Below are positions 16,430-25,084 of a stretch of 64,000 nt of DNA, piece after piece. The stretch spans positions 612,601-676,600 of the forward strand of contig NZ_LQNT01000001.1 in NCBI RefSeq assembly GCF_001619585.1. Reading direction: 5' to 3'. The stretch's first letter is position 1; every line of letters begins with the position of its first letter. The DNA is from Bhargavaea cecembensis. GTDB lineage: Bacteria > Bacillota > Bacilli > Bacillales_A > Planococcaceae. The notes under the pieces were generated by a model. It was not told the origin of the DNA. It made no database searches and saw only the letters and a list, made by a program, of their open reading frames with translations. Both the position numbers and the translations under genes were made by a program.

Positions 16430-16475
16430 TAGCAGGGGCGCCGTCCACTATCCCTGGCCCGGCGATCCCCTGCTA
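16430..16475 (-). terminator. Hairpin between prkA and yhbH
   Basis: TAGCAGGGG pairs with CCCCTGCTA around a large loop, followed by TTTGTT on the minus strand. It is probably an attenuating terminator that reduces prkA-yhbH readthrough. Confidence 0.55.
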
Positions 16476-16511
16476 TACAGACTTACTGCCTTTCCCTCAA
16501 TTTCCCATCAC

Positions 16512-18407
16512 TTACCTGTTCAGCAGGCTCCCGACATACCGGAGGAGCTCGTTTGCTGAGGTGGAGTTATAACCATGCTCATCCACAAGCCTCGCGACGA
16601 CTTCGTTGATTTTCTTAAGTTGCGCTTCATCAGGCGTGGCCGACGAAGTGGTGATCTTTACAACGTCCTTCAGGTCGGCGAACAGCTTTTTCTGGATGGC
16701 CTCACGCAGACGATCGTGGGAGTTGTAGTCGAACCGCTTGCCTTTTCTTGCATAGGCGGAAATTCGGATCAGAATCTCTTCGCGGAAGGCTTTTTTCGCG
16801 TTTTCCGAAATGCCGATCTGCTCCTCAATCGAGCGCATCAGCTTTTCATCCGGCGGAAGCTCCTCGCCGGTGAGCGGGTCGCGCAGCTTGTTTTTATTGC
16901 AGAACGCCTCTACGTGATCCAGGTAATTGTCCATCAGGGTTTTCGCCGACTCCTCATAGGAGTAGACAAACGCCTTCTGGACTTCCTTTTTCGCGATATC
17001 ATCGTATTCCCGGCGTGCGATACCGATGTATTCCATGTACCGGGTCCGGTCATCGTCACTGATCGATGCATGATCGGCCAGCCCGTCCTTGAGCGAACGC
17101 AGCACGTCAAGCGCATTGATGGCCGGGACATCTTTCCGGATGATGGCGGACGAAATGCGGTTGATGACATACCGCGGATCGATCCCGCTCATCCCTTCAT
17201 CCGAGAACTCCTTCTTCAGTTCATTGACATCAACCGCACTGAAGCCTTCGACGTTCTCGCCGTCATAGAGCCGCATCTTCTTAACGATGTCCGCACCCTG
17301 TTTCCTGGATGGTTTCAAGCGGGTCAGCACGGAGAAGATGGCGGCAACCCGGAGCGCATGGGGTGCAATATGCACATGGGCCATGTCGCTGTCCGAAATC
17401 ATTTTCCGGTAAATTCGCTCTTCCTCAGAAACCTTCAGGTTGTACGGCACCGGCATGACAATGATCCGGGAATGCAGCGCTTCGTTTTTCTTGTCTGCGA
17501 TAAACGAACGATACTCGGTCTCGTTCGTATGGGCGACAATCAGCTCATCAGCACTGATGAGCGCAAACCGCCCTGCCTTGAAGTTCCCTTCCTGGGTGAG
17601 CGACAACAGATGCCAGAGGAATTTTTCATCCAGCTTCAGCATCTCCTGGAACTCCATCAGCCCGCGGTTCGCCTTGTTCAATTCCCCGTCGAACCGGTAA
17701 GCGCGCGGATCCGATTCCGACCCGAACTCCGCAATGGTCGAAAAGTCGATGCTGCCGGTCAGGTCTGCAATGTCCTGGGATTTCGGATCGGACGGCGTGA
17801 ACGTACCGATACCGACACGCTTATCTTCAGACAGGAAGATACGTTCGATCGGCATGTCTTCGATCCGGCCGCCAAACTCCCGATCAAGCCGCATTGAATT
17901 TAAAGGAGATAGTGCCCCTTCGATCCGGATTCCGTATGCCCGACGGAATTCCTCGCGAAGATGGAGCGGTATCAAATGCAGCGGGTCCTCGTGCATCGGG
18001 CAGCCCTTAATGGCGTAAACCGCCCCCTCATCCGTCCGGGAATAGGCCTCAAGCCCCCGTTTCAACAGCGTGACGATCGTCGATTTCCCGCCGCTGACAG
18101 GTCCCATCAGGAGCAGAATCCGCTTGCGCACATCCAGCCGCTTTGCCGCAGGATGGAAATACTCTTCGACAAGCCGCTCCACCGCTTCCTCGAGACCGAA
18201 AATCTGCTCACCGAAAAAGCCGTATCTGCGAATCCCGTCAACTTCCGTAATGCCGTGGCTCTTGATCATATTGTAAACACGCGAGTGTGCATTCTGCGCC
18301 ACTTCCGGCCGTTCCTTTAAAATCTCCAGATAATCCGCGAATGTCCCTTCCCACTTTAGACGGTCCTCTTCTTCACGATGTCGTTTTGCCTTATCCAGGA
18401 TGTCCAA
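16512..18407 (-). CDS. prkA: PrkA serine protein kinase / AAA protein
   Basis: A 631-residue protein of normal length for PrkA/YeaG. An N-terminal AAA domain carries the Walker A motif MGPVSGGKST (101-110). The C-terminal PrkA domain contains EFVQEMLK-like text (MEFQEMLKLDEKFLWHLLSL). B. subtilis PrkA is a sporulation kinase/protease-like factor active in the mother cell; E. coli YeaG acts in nitrogen starvation. Start at TTG 18407, with TGGAGG 8 nt upstream. The gene heads the prkA-yhbH-spoVR cluster. A sigma-E-like promoter and the 21-bp array A lie upstream. Confidence 0.94.
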   Translation of the reverse strand: MDILDKAKRHREEEDRLKWEGTFADYLEILKERPEVAQNAHSRVYNMIKSHGITEVDGIRRYGFFGEQIFGLEEAVERLVEEYFHPAAKRLDVRKRILLLMGPVSGGKSTIVTLLKRGLEAYSRTDEGAVYAIKGCPMHEDPLHLIPLHLREEFRRAYGIRIEGALSPLNSMRLDREFGGRIEDMPIERIFLSEDKRVGIGTFTPSDPKSQDIADLTGSIDFSTIAEFGSESDPRAYRFDGELNKANRGLMEFQEMLKLDEKFLWHLLSLTQEGNFKAGRFALISADELIVAHTNETEYRSFIADKKNEALHSRIIVMPVPYNLKVSEEERIYRKMISDSDMAHVHIAPHALRVAAIFSVLTRLKPSRKQGADIVKKMRLYDGENVEGFSAVDVNELKKEFSDEGMSGIDPRYVINRISSAIIRKDVPAINALDVLRSLKDGLADHASISDDDRTRYMEYIGIARREYDDIAKKEVQKAFVYSYEESAKTLMDNYLDHVEAFCNKNKLRDPLTGEELPPDEKLMRSIEEQIGISENAKKAFREEILIRISAYARKGKRFDYNSHDRLREAIQKKLFADLKDVVKITTSSATPDEAQLKKINEVVARLVDEHGYNSTSANELLRYVGSLLNR

Positions 18408-18441
18408 CTGATTCGCCTCCAGTCAGTGCTTCGTTTCTTAC

Positions 18442-18471
18442 AGCGTATGCGACGGACGGGCCGTTAATGAA
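18442..18471 (-). promoter_or_regulatory. Possible sigma-E-type promoter of prkA
   Basis: On the minus strand CATACGCT (18442-18449) lies 14 bp after TTCATTAA (18464-18471). The -10 is close to the sigma-E consensus CATACAnT; the -35 matches only partly. B. subtilis prkA is known to be sigma-E-dependent, which is the main reason for reporting this. Confidence 0.35.
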
Positions 18472-18521
18472 GGAGGCGCACATTACTGAAGTTCCCGGCG
18501 TGTAACCCGGCGTGTAATCTG

Positions 18522-18809
18522 ATGCCGTCGCGAATTGCCGGGTTGCAGACGTTAAAACCTCGGTTGCCGGCGCGAAATCCTCGGTTGCCGGCGTGAAAAC
18601 TCGGGTTGTCGGCGCGAAACTCATTGCGGGCGCGAATCCATGGGTTGCCGACGCGAAATCCTCGGTTGCCGGCGCGAAAACTCGGGTTGTCGGCGCGAAA
18701 CTCATTGCGGTCGCGTATCCGTGGGTTGCCGGCGCAAATTCCTCGGTTGCCGGCGTGAAAACGCGGATTGCCGACGCGAATCCTTGCTCTGCCGACGCGA
18801 ATTTCAATT
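18522..18809 (-). repeat. 21-bp-period intergenic array A (14 units)
   Basis: Fourteen consecutive units fill the gap between the dioxygenase terminator and prkA. On the plus strand, unit starts are 18522, 18543, 18564, 18585, 18606, 18624, 18645, 18666, 18687, 18705, 18726, 18747, 18768 and 18789. Twelve units are 21 bp and two (18606, 18687) are 18 bp. The minus-strand core is TTCGCGCCGGCAA followed by about 8 variable bases. Units at 18564-18644 and 18645-18725 form an 81-bp higher-order duplication (21+21+18+21). All lengths are multiples of three and one frame is open throughout (pattern F-A-[STP]-A-x-x-x), but no ribosome binding site precedes it. Confidence 0.85.
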
Positions 18810-18813
18810 CAAT

Positions 18814-18840
18814 AAAAAAACCGGGCGCCGGCCCGGTTTC
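18814..18840 (-). terminator. Terminator of the dioxygenase gene
   Basis: On the minus strand AACCGGGC/GCCCGGTT forms a tight hairpin followed by seven U residues. Array A begins 4 bp after it. Confidence 0.85.
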
Positions 18841-18845
18841 ATTCC

Positions 18846-19829
18846 TTACTCATATTCTTTTTCTAAATCCTTGTCGCTGCGCATCGTATCAATGTGCCGG
18901 ACATAGGACTCGATCTGTTCCCGCTTCGGTTCGAGGAACGGGGGAAGGGCAAGCTTTTCACCGAGTGTCTCATATGGTTCGTCATCCATGAAGCCCGGGC
19001 CGTCTGTCGCGAACTCAAACAGGATGCCCGGTGCGACACGCGCATAAAGGGACTCAAAGTAGAAGCGGTCAACATAGCCTGATGTGCTGAAGCCCATGCC
19101 CTCCATGTGACCGATCCAATCTTCAAGCACAGAACGGTCTTCCACCCGGAATGCACTGTGGTGAATCGTTCCGAAGCCCTGCATGCCACGCGGAAGCACG
19201 GAATTGTGCTCGATGATGACACGGGCGCCGTTGCCGCCTTCGCCGACTTCGAACAGGTAGACGGAACCTTCCTTATTGATCTCGCGGAAGCCGAGCGCTT
19301 TTTCCATGACCTGCTTCATGTAGTCGATGTTGCTGACGCGGATGATGATCGGACCAAGCCCCGTGATGGCATATTCAAGAGGAATCGGCCCTTTCTGCCA
19401 TGGAATGCCTGCCGCGACGCCGCTGTCGCCTTCATCAGAGATCAGCTGATACAGCTGGCCGTCAAAATCGGTGAACGGAAGAACTTTGCGGTCAAATTGT
19501 TGCCTGATGCCTTCATGCTTGATTTCCAGCCGGTCGAAGCGTTTGACCCAGTAGTCGAGTGCTGCGTCATCCGGTACACGGAATGAGGTTCGGTGGATCT
19601 CATCGGTACCATGAGTCCCTTTCGGAATCCCCTGGAAGTCAAAGAACGTCATGTCGGTTCCCGCACTGCCCTTGTCATCTGCGAAAAACAGGTGGTAGGT
19701 GCTGATGTCGTCCTGATTGACGGTTTTTTTCACAAGCCGCATCCCGAGTACATAAGTAAAGAACTCATAGTTCTTCTCTGCCGAACTCGTAATGGCGGTG
19801 ACGTGGTGCATCCCTTTCAAGCTTTGCAT
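18846..19829 (-). CDS. Ring-cleaving (VOC/glyoxalase-fold) dioxygenase, MhqO-like
   Basis: A 327-residue protein with two vicinal-oxygen-chelate modules. The first opens GMHHVTAITSSAEKNYEFFT and the second AITGLGPIIIRVSNIDYMKQ. Metal-ligand candidates are HH in GMHHVTA, the H of FGTIHHSAFRVED, and E in PGILFEFATDGPGF. The family includes Bacillus MhqO/YdfO/YkcA hydroquinone-type dioxygenases, which are often under MhqR control and help against quinone stress. There is no regulator next door, and no MhqR-type operator was identified. It is monocistronic, with its own terminator and the 21-bp array A following. Confidence 0.88.
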   Translation of the reverse strand: MQSLKGMHHVTAITSSAEKNYEFFTYVLGMRLVKKTVNQDDISTYHLFFADDKGSAGTDMTFFDFQGIPKGTHGTDEIHRTSFRVPDDAALDYWVKRFDRLEIKHEGIRQQFDRKVLPFTDFDGQLYQLISDEGDSGVAAGIPWQKGPIPLEYAITGLGPIIIRVSNIDYMKQVMEKALGFREINKEGSVYLFEVGEGGNGARVIIEHNSVLPRGMQGFGTIHHSAFRVEDRSVLEDWIGHMEGMGFSTSGYVDRFYFESLYARVAPGILFEFATDGPGFMDDEPYETLGEKLALPPFLEPKREQIESYVRHIDTMRSDKDLEKEYE

Positions 19830-19980
19830 AATGTCGCCTCCAAAGTTTTATATCTTGAATTCGAGATAAGTATACGCTCTTTCTTTGTTCTCTTCAATTC
19901 TTTTGCCCAGAATATTGAACTTTAACCGTTCTTCAGTCATCATTAACGGTATGACTACTACAGAAACGAAGGAACATCAT

Positions 19981-21192
19981 ATGGAAGATAATCAAAACAT
20001 CCTGCCCGAGGCTGCATCTGCCATCGAGGAAGAAAATGTCACCCGAATCCAACTGGATAATAAAGAAATCATTCTGATCGGCACCGCCCATGTTTCGAAA
20101 CTGAGCGCACAGCAGGTAAAGGACGTCATCGACCGCGAGCAGCCCGATACAGTCGCAGTCGAGCTGGACAAACAGCGTTTTGACGCCATCACGAACGGAA
20201 ATCGTTGGGAAGACATGGATATCTTCAAGGTCATCAAAGAAAAGAAAGCCTCCCTTCTTCTGATGAACCTTGCCATCTCTTCCTTCCAGAACAGGATGGC
20301 CAAACAATTCGATGTCAAGCCGGGAGCAGAGATGATCCAGGGCATTGAATCGGCAAAAGAGACAGGAGCAAAACTTGTCCTCGCCGACCGGAATATCCAG
20401 ACCACGTTCTCACGCATCTGGGGCAACCTTGGACCCGGCGGGAAGGCTCAGCTGCTCACCTCTGTGGTAGCCAGCATCTTCAGCCGGGAAGACATCACAG
20501 AAGAAGAAATGGAAAAGATGAAATCCCAGGATACGCTGAACGCTGTGCTGGCTGAGTTTACGGAAGCATTCCCGCGGCTGAAAACTCCGCTCATTGACGA
20601 GCGTGACCAGTATCTGGCCGAAAAGATCCGCACTGCTCCGGGCAAAAAGATTGTCGCAGTTCTCGGGGCAGCCCATGTTCCCGGTATAACAAAGGAAATA
20701 CACCGGAAGCATGACCTGAAGAAACTGACTGAAAGACCGCCGAAACCGGTTTGGCCCAAAGTCGTCGGTTGGACGATTCCCCTCCTGATCATCGGGATTA
20801 TCGCCTACACATTCATGCAGAACAGCGATGTCGCCACGAGCCAGATGCTCAGTTGGCTGCTGTGGAACGGTTCACTGGCAGCCCTCGGAACGATCCTTGC
20901 AAAGGGCCACCCGCTTGCCGTTCTTACCGCCTTTATCGCGGCTCCGTTCACCTCGCTGAATCCGCTGCTGGCCGTCGGCTGGTTTTCGGGACTCGTACAG
21001 GCCTACTTCACCCGCCCGAGCGTCAAGGACTTCCAGAGACTCACGGATGATGTCCTCAGTGTGAAAGGCTTCTGGCAGAACAAAGCGACACGTGTGCTGC
21101 TTGTCGTCGTCCTCGGCAACATAGGCAGCTCCCTAGGCACCTTCATTGGAGGCGCTGATGTTATCCGATCGTTTTTCCAGCATATCTTTTAA
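19981..21192 (+). CDS. TraB-domain membrane protein
   Basis: A 403-residue protein. Residues 1-230 form a TraB/PrgY-like domain with the conserved IILIGTAHVSKLSAQQVKDV, VAVELDKQRFDAI and VLGAAHVPGI blocks (GTAHVS and the later AAHV carry the candidate metal-binding histidines). Four hydrophobic segments follow at about 250-400. TraB family members are proposed metalloprotease-like factors; Enterococcus TraB/PrgY limits pheromone peptide activity. I start at ATG 19981 because GAAGGA lies 7 nt upstream. It is divergent from the dioxygenase gene and followed by a strong terminator. Confidence 0.85.
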   Translation: MEDNQNILPEAASAIEEENVTRIQLDNKEIILIGTAHVSKLSAQQVKDVIDREQPDTVAVELDKQRFDAITNGNRWEDMDIFKVIKEKKASLLLMNLAISSFQNRMAKQFDVKPGAEMIQGIESAKETGAKLVLADRNIQTTFSRIWGNLGPGGKAQLLTSVVASIFSREDITEEEMEKMKSQDTLNAVLAEFTEAFPRLKTPLIDERDQYLAEKIRTAPGKKIVAVLGAAHVPGITKEIHRKHDLKKLTERPPKPVWPKVVGWTIPLLIIGIIAYTFMQNSDVATSQMLSWLLWNGSLAALGTILAKGHPLAVLTAFIAAPFTSLNPLLAVGWFSGLVQAYFTRPSVKDFQRLTDDVLSVKGFWQNKATRVLLVVVLGNIGSSLGTFIGGADVIRSFFQHIF

Positions 21193-21194
21193 AC

Positions 21195-21238
21195 AAAGAA
21201 AACCCGTACAGTTTTTTCTTCTGTACGGGTTTTCTTTA
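21195..21238 (+). terminator. Terminator of the TraB gene
   Basis: AAAGAAAACCCGTACAG pairs with CTGTACGGGTTTTCTTT around TTTTTTCT. Confidence 0.85.
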
Positions 21239-21284
21239 TGCAAATAGGTTTACATAAAAATTATATGCTCTCCATGAGAAAGAA

Positions 21285-21322
21285 AGCGCCACCGGATTAT
21301 TATTTACCCAGTGACGCTGAAC
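21285..21322 (-). terminator. Terminator of recQ
   Basis: On the minus strand AGCGTCACTGG pairs with CCGGTGGCGCT, followed by TTTCTTTC. Confidence 0.65.
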
Positions 21323-21328
21323 AACGGT

Positions 21329-23107
21329 TTATTGAACTTCCGTACTCTGAAACTCCCGGATTGCTTCCAAAAATGGACCCCCGTACTTAGCCAGCTTGTT
21401 TTCTCCGACACCATGAACTTCAAGAAAACTTTCCTCGTCCATTGGCTTCCGCGCGCACATATCCTTCAGCGACTTGTCCGAGAAGATGACATACGGCGGA
21501 ACCCCCGCTTCATCGGCAAGTGACTTCCGCAAATCACGCAGTTTTTCGAAAAGCGGATCGGCATCGGCGATCGCGACAGTCACGACTGCCTGCTTGCGGG
21601 TGACACGCTCGCCGCCCGTCAGTACTTCTTTGCCCTTTTCTGTAACGAAGATTGTCGGAAACTCTCCCTGGCTCACTCCGATCAAATCACGGGAGATCAT
21701 GAAGTCGATCAGGTTGGTCGCTTCCTTCATGCTGTAGTCGCCCTTCAGGATGCCATAAGTAGACAATTCCTCGAATCCGCGTTCCTTCACCATCTTGTCG
21801 GCGGAGCCGCAGAGAACTTTGGCGGTGATTGCCTTGCCCCAGCGCTGTCCCATCCGAATGATGCAGGAAAGCACTTTCTGGGCGTCTTCCGTTACATCAA
21901 TGCTTTCCCTGTCGTCGGTACAGTTGCCGCAGCGTCCGCAGGCGACTGTATCCGAGTCGCCGAAGTGACGGACGATGTACTGCTGGAGGCAGTCCTCGGT
22001 GTGGCAGTAGTCCACCATCGCCTGAAGCTTTTCAAGTTCGCGCGGGATGCCGTTCCGGTCGTCCGTCTGGTCAATCAGAAAGCGTTGCGTCTGGACGTCC
22101 TGCGGGGAATACAGCAGAATACACTCACTCGGCAGTCCGTCACGGCCGGCACGGCCGGCTTCCTGATAATAGCTTTCCATATTTTTCGGGACCTGGTAGT
22201 GGATGCAGTAGCGGATATTCGACTTGTCGATGCCCATGCCGAATGCATTCGTCGCGACCATGATCCGCGCTTCATCGTTCAGGAACGCTTCCTGTGCATC
22301 CCCGCGCTCTTCCTCGGACAGCCCGGCGTGATAGCGGGCTACAGGGAGTCCTGCTTTTTTCATGTTTTCATACAGCGAATCGACTGTCTTCCGTGTAGCG
22401 GCATAGATGATTCCCGCTTCTTCCCGGTTTTTCTTCAGAAAATCCTTTACGAATTTACCGCGGTCCTGTCCGCGGACGACGGAGAAGGAAAGGTTCTCCC
22501 GTTCAAAACCTGTCAGGACCGTATTGCCCTCCGGGATTTGGAGCTGCCGGCATATGTCCGCCCGCACCTCGGGAGTTGCCGTGGCGGTCAGTGCGAGAAT
22601 CACCGGGCGCTCGGGAAGCGCCTCAACGACACTTCCGATCAGCCGGTAGCTCGGACGGAAGTCATGGCCCCACTGGGAGATACAGTGGGCCTCGTCCACC
22701 GCCAACATCGGAATATCCATCCGGACCAGATCCTGGAGAAAGTAGTTTGACTCAAATCGTTCCGGTGCAACATAAAGAAGTTTATAGGCACCGGCCCTTG
22801 CCCGCTCCATCGTATACCGGAATTCATCCGGCGACAATGTACTGTTGATGTAGGCCGCAGGGATGCCGATCTCGTTCAGGGCATCGACCTGATCCTTCAT
22901 AAGAGAGATGAGCGGGGAGATCACAAGCGTCGTACCCTCCCTGACGAGCGCAGGAATCTGGTAGCACACCGACTTCCCTCCGCCGGTCGGCATCACACAT
23001 AGGGTGTCCTCGGCGGTCAGCACCTGTCCGATCACCCGCTCCTGCCCCGGCCGGAAAGACGGATAGCCAAAATACGTTCTCAGTTGTTCTTGCGCCTGCT
23101 CGAGCAT
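21329..23107 (-). CDS. recQ: RecQ-family ATP-dependent DNA helicase
   Basis: A 592-residue 3'-5' helicase with the full RecQ layout. Helicase motifs: Walker [13 protein letters not shown] (39-50), DEAH box [17 protein letters not shown], and [21 protein letters not shown] zinc/RQC region with CGRCGNC follows, then a C-terminal HRDC domain ([20 protein letters not shown] to [12 protein letters not shown]). ATG 23107 is preceded by GGAG at about 8 nt; the in-frame ATG at 23125 overlaps the upstream stop but lacks a site. It forms a two-gene unit with the P-loop kinase upstream and is likely involved in fork repair and recombination. Confidence 0.94.
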   Translation of the reverse strand: MLEQAQEQLRTYFGYPSFRPGQERVIGQVLTAEDTLCVMPTGGGKSVCYQIPALVREGTTLVISPLISLMKDQVDALNEIGIPAAYINSTLSPDEFRYTMERARAGAYKLLYVAPERFESNYFLQDLVRMDIPMLAVDEAHCISQWGHDFRPSYRLIGSVVEALPERPVILALTATATPEVRADICRQLQIPEGNTVLTGFERENLSFSVVRGQDRGKFVKDFLKKNREEAGIIYAATRKTVDSLYENMKKAGLPVARYHAGLSEEERGDAQEAFLNDEARIMVATNAFGMGIDKSNIRYCIHYQVPKNMESYYQEAGRAGRDGLPSECILLYSPQDVQTQRFLIDQTDDRNGIPRELEKLQAMVDYCHTEDCLQQYIVRHFGDSDTVACGRCGNCTDDRESIDVTEDAQKVLSCIIRMGQRWGKAITAKVLCGSADKMVKERGFEELSTYGILKGDYSMKEATNLIDFMISRDLIGVSQGEFPTIFVTEKGKEVLTGGERVTRKQAVVTVAIADADPLFEKLRDLRKSLADEAGVPPYVIFSDKSLKDMCARKPMDEESFLEVHGVGENKLAKYGGPFLEAIREFQSTEVQ

Positions 23108-23121
23108 GGTTGACACTCCAA

Positions 23122-23640
23122 TCATGAAGGACGCCGCCCGATTCCTTTCAGGAATCTGCGGACGTCCTTTCTGCTTTTCAATATTATGACTCGTTTGTCA
23201 GGGCCGAGGCTCTCCAGTTTCCTGAGCACTCCCGGCCGTTTGTTTTTCCGATAATTCCAGACCCATTTGACGAATTCAAAATCAAGGCGTTCCGGGCAGT
23301 TTTTCTGCATGTCCGGCCTCGTTTTTCCGTGATACCGGATTCGTCGTTTAAGAATTCCATACAAACACACACGTCTCGGCATATCCATGAAAATGACCGT
23401 ATCGGCCGCCTGCAGTCGGAGATCCATCGTGGCTCCGTAGTTGCCGTCGACAATCCAGCGTTTCCCGTCAAAGAGACCCCTCTGGATTTCTTTTTGTTCA
23501 TCCCGTGTCGTGAGCGTCCATCCGGGCTTCCACAGAAGCGCATCCAGATGATGGACTTCGCTGCCCAGCCGTTCCCCCAGTTGGCGGGCGAGCGTCGACT
23601 TCCCTGCCCCGCCTGATCCGATCAGCATGATGCGGTCCAT
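23122..23640 (-). CDS. P-loop kinase, DNA topology modulation (FlaR)-like family
   Basis: A 172-residue small nucleotide kinase-fold protein. It starts at ATG 23640 after GGGGGAT, giving [20 protein letters not shown] with Walker [36 protein letters not shown] and [20 protein letters not shown] are blocks of the adenylate-kinase-related family annotated as topology modulation protein in Bacillus. The actual substrate is not established. Its stop lies 14 bp before the recQ start, so the two genes are probably co-transcribed. Array B lies about 100 bp upstream. Confidence 0.85.
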   Translation of the reverse strand: MDRIMLIGSGGAGKSTLARQLGERLGSEVHHLDALLWKPGWTLTTRDEQKEIQRGLFDGKRWIVDGNYGATMDLRLQAADTVIFMDMPRRVCLYGILKRRIRYHGKTRPDMQKNCPERLDFEFVKWVWNYRKNKRPGVLRKLESLGPDKRVIILKSRKDVRRFLKGIGRRPS

Positions 23641-23743
23641 GACGATCCCCCGATCCTTCAATGTGACTCTCATTATAACGCATCAGCCGGCAGGTTCCCA
23701 TTCTCCTATTTGGATGTGAGTGATTTGTAGCGAAGAAATTGGA

Positions 23744-23890
23744 TTCGCGTCGGCAATGGCTGAATTCGCGTCCGCATGCTCGGATTTCGCGACGGCAAAT
23801 CGGCAATTCGCGTCGGCAACTCGTAAGTTCGCGATTGCGACCAGCATTTTCGCGACGGCAACACACCGTTTCGCGACGGCAGCCAACATT
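23744..23890 (+). repeat. 21-bp-period intergenic array B (seven units)
   Basis: Seven exact 21-bp units start at 23744, 23765, 23786, 23807, 23828, 23849 and 23870 on the plus strand. Each opens with TTCGCG, usually followed by WCGGCA, then about 9 variable bases. A decayed eighth unit may precede (23723). The core is the same as in array A, but here it lies on the strand opposite to both neighbouring genes. The array sits about 13 bp beyond the nitronate monooxygenase terminator. It is unlikely to be translated: no ribosome binding site, antisense to flanking transcription. Confidence 0.85.
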
Positions 23891-23902
23891 CCTTACTTAG
23901 CA

Positions 23903-23930
23903 CAAAAAAGCACCGGCATCAGCCGGTGCC
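23903..23930 (-). terminator. Terminator of the nitronate monooxygenase gene
   Basis: On the minus strand GCACCGGCTGATGCCGGTGC is a perfect hairpin followed by TTTTTT. Confidence 0.85.
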
Positions 23931-23939
23931 TCACCTATT

Positions 23940-24860
23940 TTAATGAACAATTCCGCTCCGGTCTTCCGATAGCCGGGAGATGGTTGCCTCGTATTCCTCG
24001 GAAAGCTTCTCCACAATTTGGGCGACAGTTTCGCGCCCGGTGACGTTGGTGACGCCCTGTCCGGCTGACCAGGCATCCCGCCAGGCCTTGATTTCATCTT
24101 CACCGGAGAAATCCAGTTTGCCCGTTGTCCCTTTCAGGTTCTCAGGATCCAGCCCCTGCCTGACAAGCGACGGAGTCAGGAAATTCGCAGGCACTCCGCT
24201 GATGGCATCGGTGTAGATGATGTCCTCCACCGTCGAGTCGATGACCATCTGCTTGTAGTCCTCGAACGCACCGCTTTCTTCAGCGGCAAGAAAACGGGTG
24301 CCGAGATAGGCGTAATCCGCACCCATCGCACGGGCTGCCGCTACGTCCGCACCGCTGGACATTGCGCCGGAGAGGATGATCGCCCCTTCGTAAAATGTCT
24401 TTACCGCCGAAATGAAGGCAAACGGATTTAAGAGGCCCCCATGTCCCCCGGCGCCAGCGCAGACGAGAATCAGTCCGTCGACGCCTGTCTGTGCCGCTTT
24501 TTTCGCGTGTTTGACGTTTGCGACATCCGAATAAACCTTGCCCCCATATGCATGGACGACTTCCACGACCTCCCCGGGATGGCCGAGAGAGGTGATGACG
24601 ATCGGCGGCTCGTATTTCCTGATCAGTTCCAGGTCTTCATTGTAACGCTGATTCGCTTTTTTATGGCAGATGAAGTTGACCCCCCAGGGCATGTCGCCCA
24701 GTCCGTCTTTCACCTGCTGCAGCCACTCCGCGCACGCCGACACTGGCCGTGCGTTCAGAAGCGGAAACGTCCCGATGACGCCCGCCTTCCCCGATTCGAT
24801 GACCATCTCCGGATTGGACACCAGAAACATCGGTGCCACGATGACCGGCAGCTTCAACAT
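23940..24860 (-). CDS. Nitronate monooxygenase / 2-nitropropane dioxygenase family
   Basis: A 306-residue FMN-dependent TIM-barrel enzyme that oxidises alkyl nitronates (family role). The N-terminal LPVIVAPMFLVSNPEMVIES, central VCAGAGGHGGLLNPFAFISA with the FMN-phosphate glycine loop, and GADYAYLGTRFLAAEESGAF are diagnostic. It starts at ATG 24860 behind AAAGGGGTGG; longer in-frame starts lack a site. A TTGACA-type promoter and a dyad resembling the B. subtilis FadR (YsiA) box lie upstream, which could link expression to fatty-acid status. Monocistronic with its own terminator. Confidence 0.88.
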   Translation of the reverse strand: MLKLPVIVAPMFLVSNPEMVIESGKAGVIGTFPLLNARPVSACAEWLQQVKDGLGDMPWGVNFICHKKANQRYNEDLELIRKYEPPIVITSLGHPGEVVEVVHAYGGKVYSDVANVKHAKKAAQTGVDGLILVCAGAGGHGGLLNPFAFISAVKTFYEGAIILSGAMSSGADVAAARAMGADYAYLGTRFLAAEESGAFEDYKQMVIDSTVEDIIYTDAISGVPANFLTPSLVRQGLDPENLKGTTGKLDFSGEDEIKAWRDAWSAGQGVTNVTGRETVAQIVEKLSEEYEATISRLSEDRSGIVH

Positions 24861-24909
24861 ATCCCCCACCCCTTTACAATCGTTTGAAAATAAAGACTCT
24901 TCCATTCTT

Positions 24910-24938
24910 ATTCTCAACCCCGACTCAGAGCCTGTCAA
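24910..24938 (-). promoter_or_regulatory. Promoter of the nitronate monooxygenase gene
   Basis: On the minus strand TTGACA (24933-24938) and GAGAAT (24910-24915) with a 17-bp spacer; the -35 is perfect and the -10 weak. Confidence 0.5.
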
Positions 24939-24945
24939 GAAGAAA

Positions 24946-24963
24946 TGAATGAATGTTCATTCT
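24946..24963. promoter_or_regulatory. FadR(YsiA)-like operator dyad
   Basis: TGAATGAATGTTCATTCT matches the B. subtilis FadR consensus TGAATGAMTANTCATTCA at all but two positions. It lies 8 bp upstream of the -35 box of the nitronate monooxygenase gene and between the two divergent genes. Confidence 0.5.
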
Positions 24964-25084
24964 TCTTTATTTACCAATCTTTAACTACCGACAATAAATT
25001 GTAAGATATAACTCAACATATTTTCCTACAAAGTTTAACGAAATTCCGCTATAATGGGCTTATTCTGACTTAGGAGTTGACGTC

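Noticed and set aside
16575..17897. A 440-codon plus-strand frame antisense to prkA
   Set aside because: Shadow of the high-GC coding strand; no motif, no ribosome binding site, and PrkA is unambiguous.
18391..18807. A 138-codon open frame on the minus strand running through array A into prkA
   Set aside because: It exists because all repeat units are multiples of three; there is no ribosome binding site, it starts directly after a terminator, and it overlaps the prkA start.
18522..18809. CRISPR array interpretation of the repeats
   Set aside because: Units are 18-21 bp with a 12-bp core and no unique spacers; no cas genes are present.
23720..24043. A 107-codon plus-strand frame through array B
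   Set aside because: Repeat-driven, no ribosome binding site, and it continues antisense into the nitronate monooxygenase gene.
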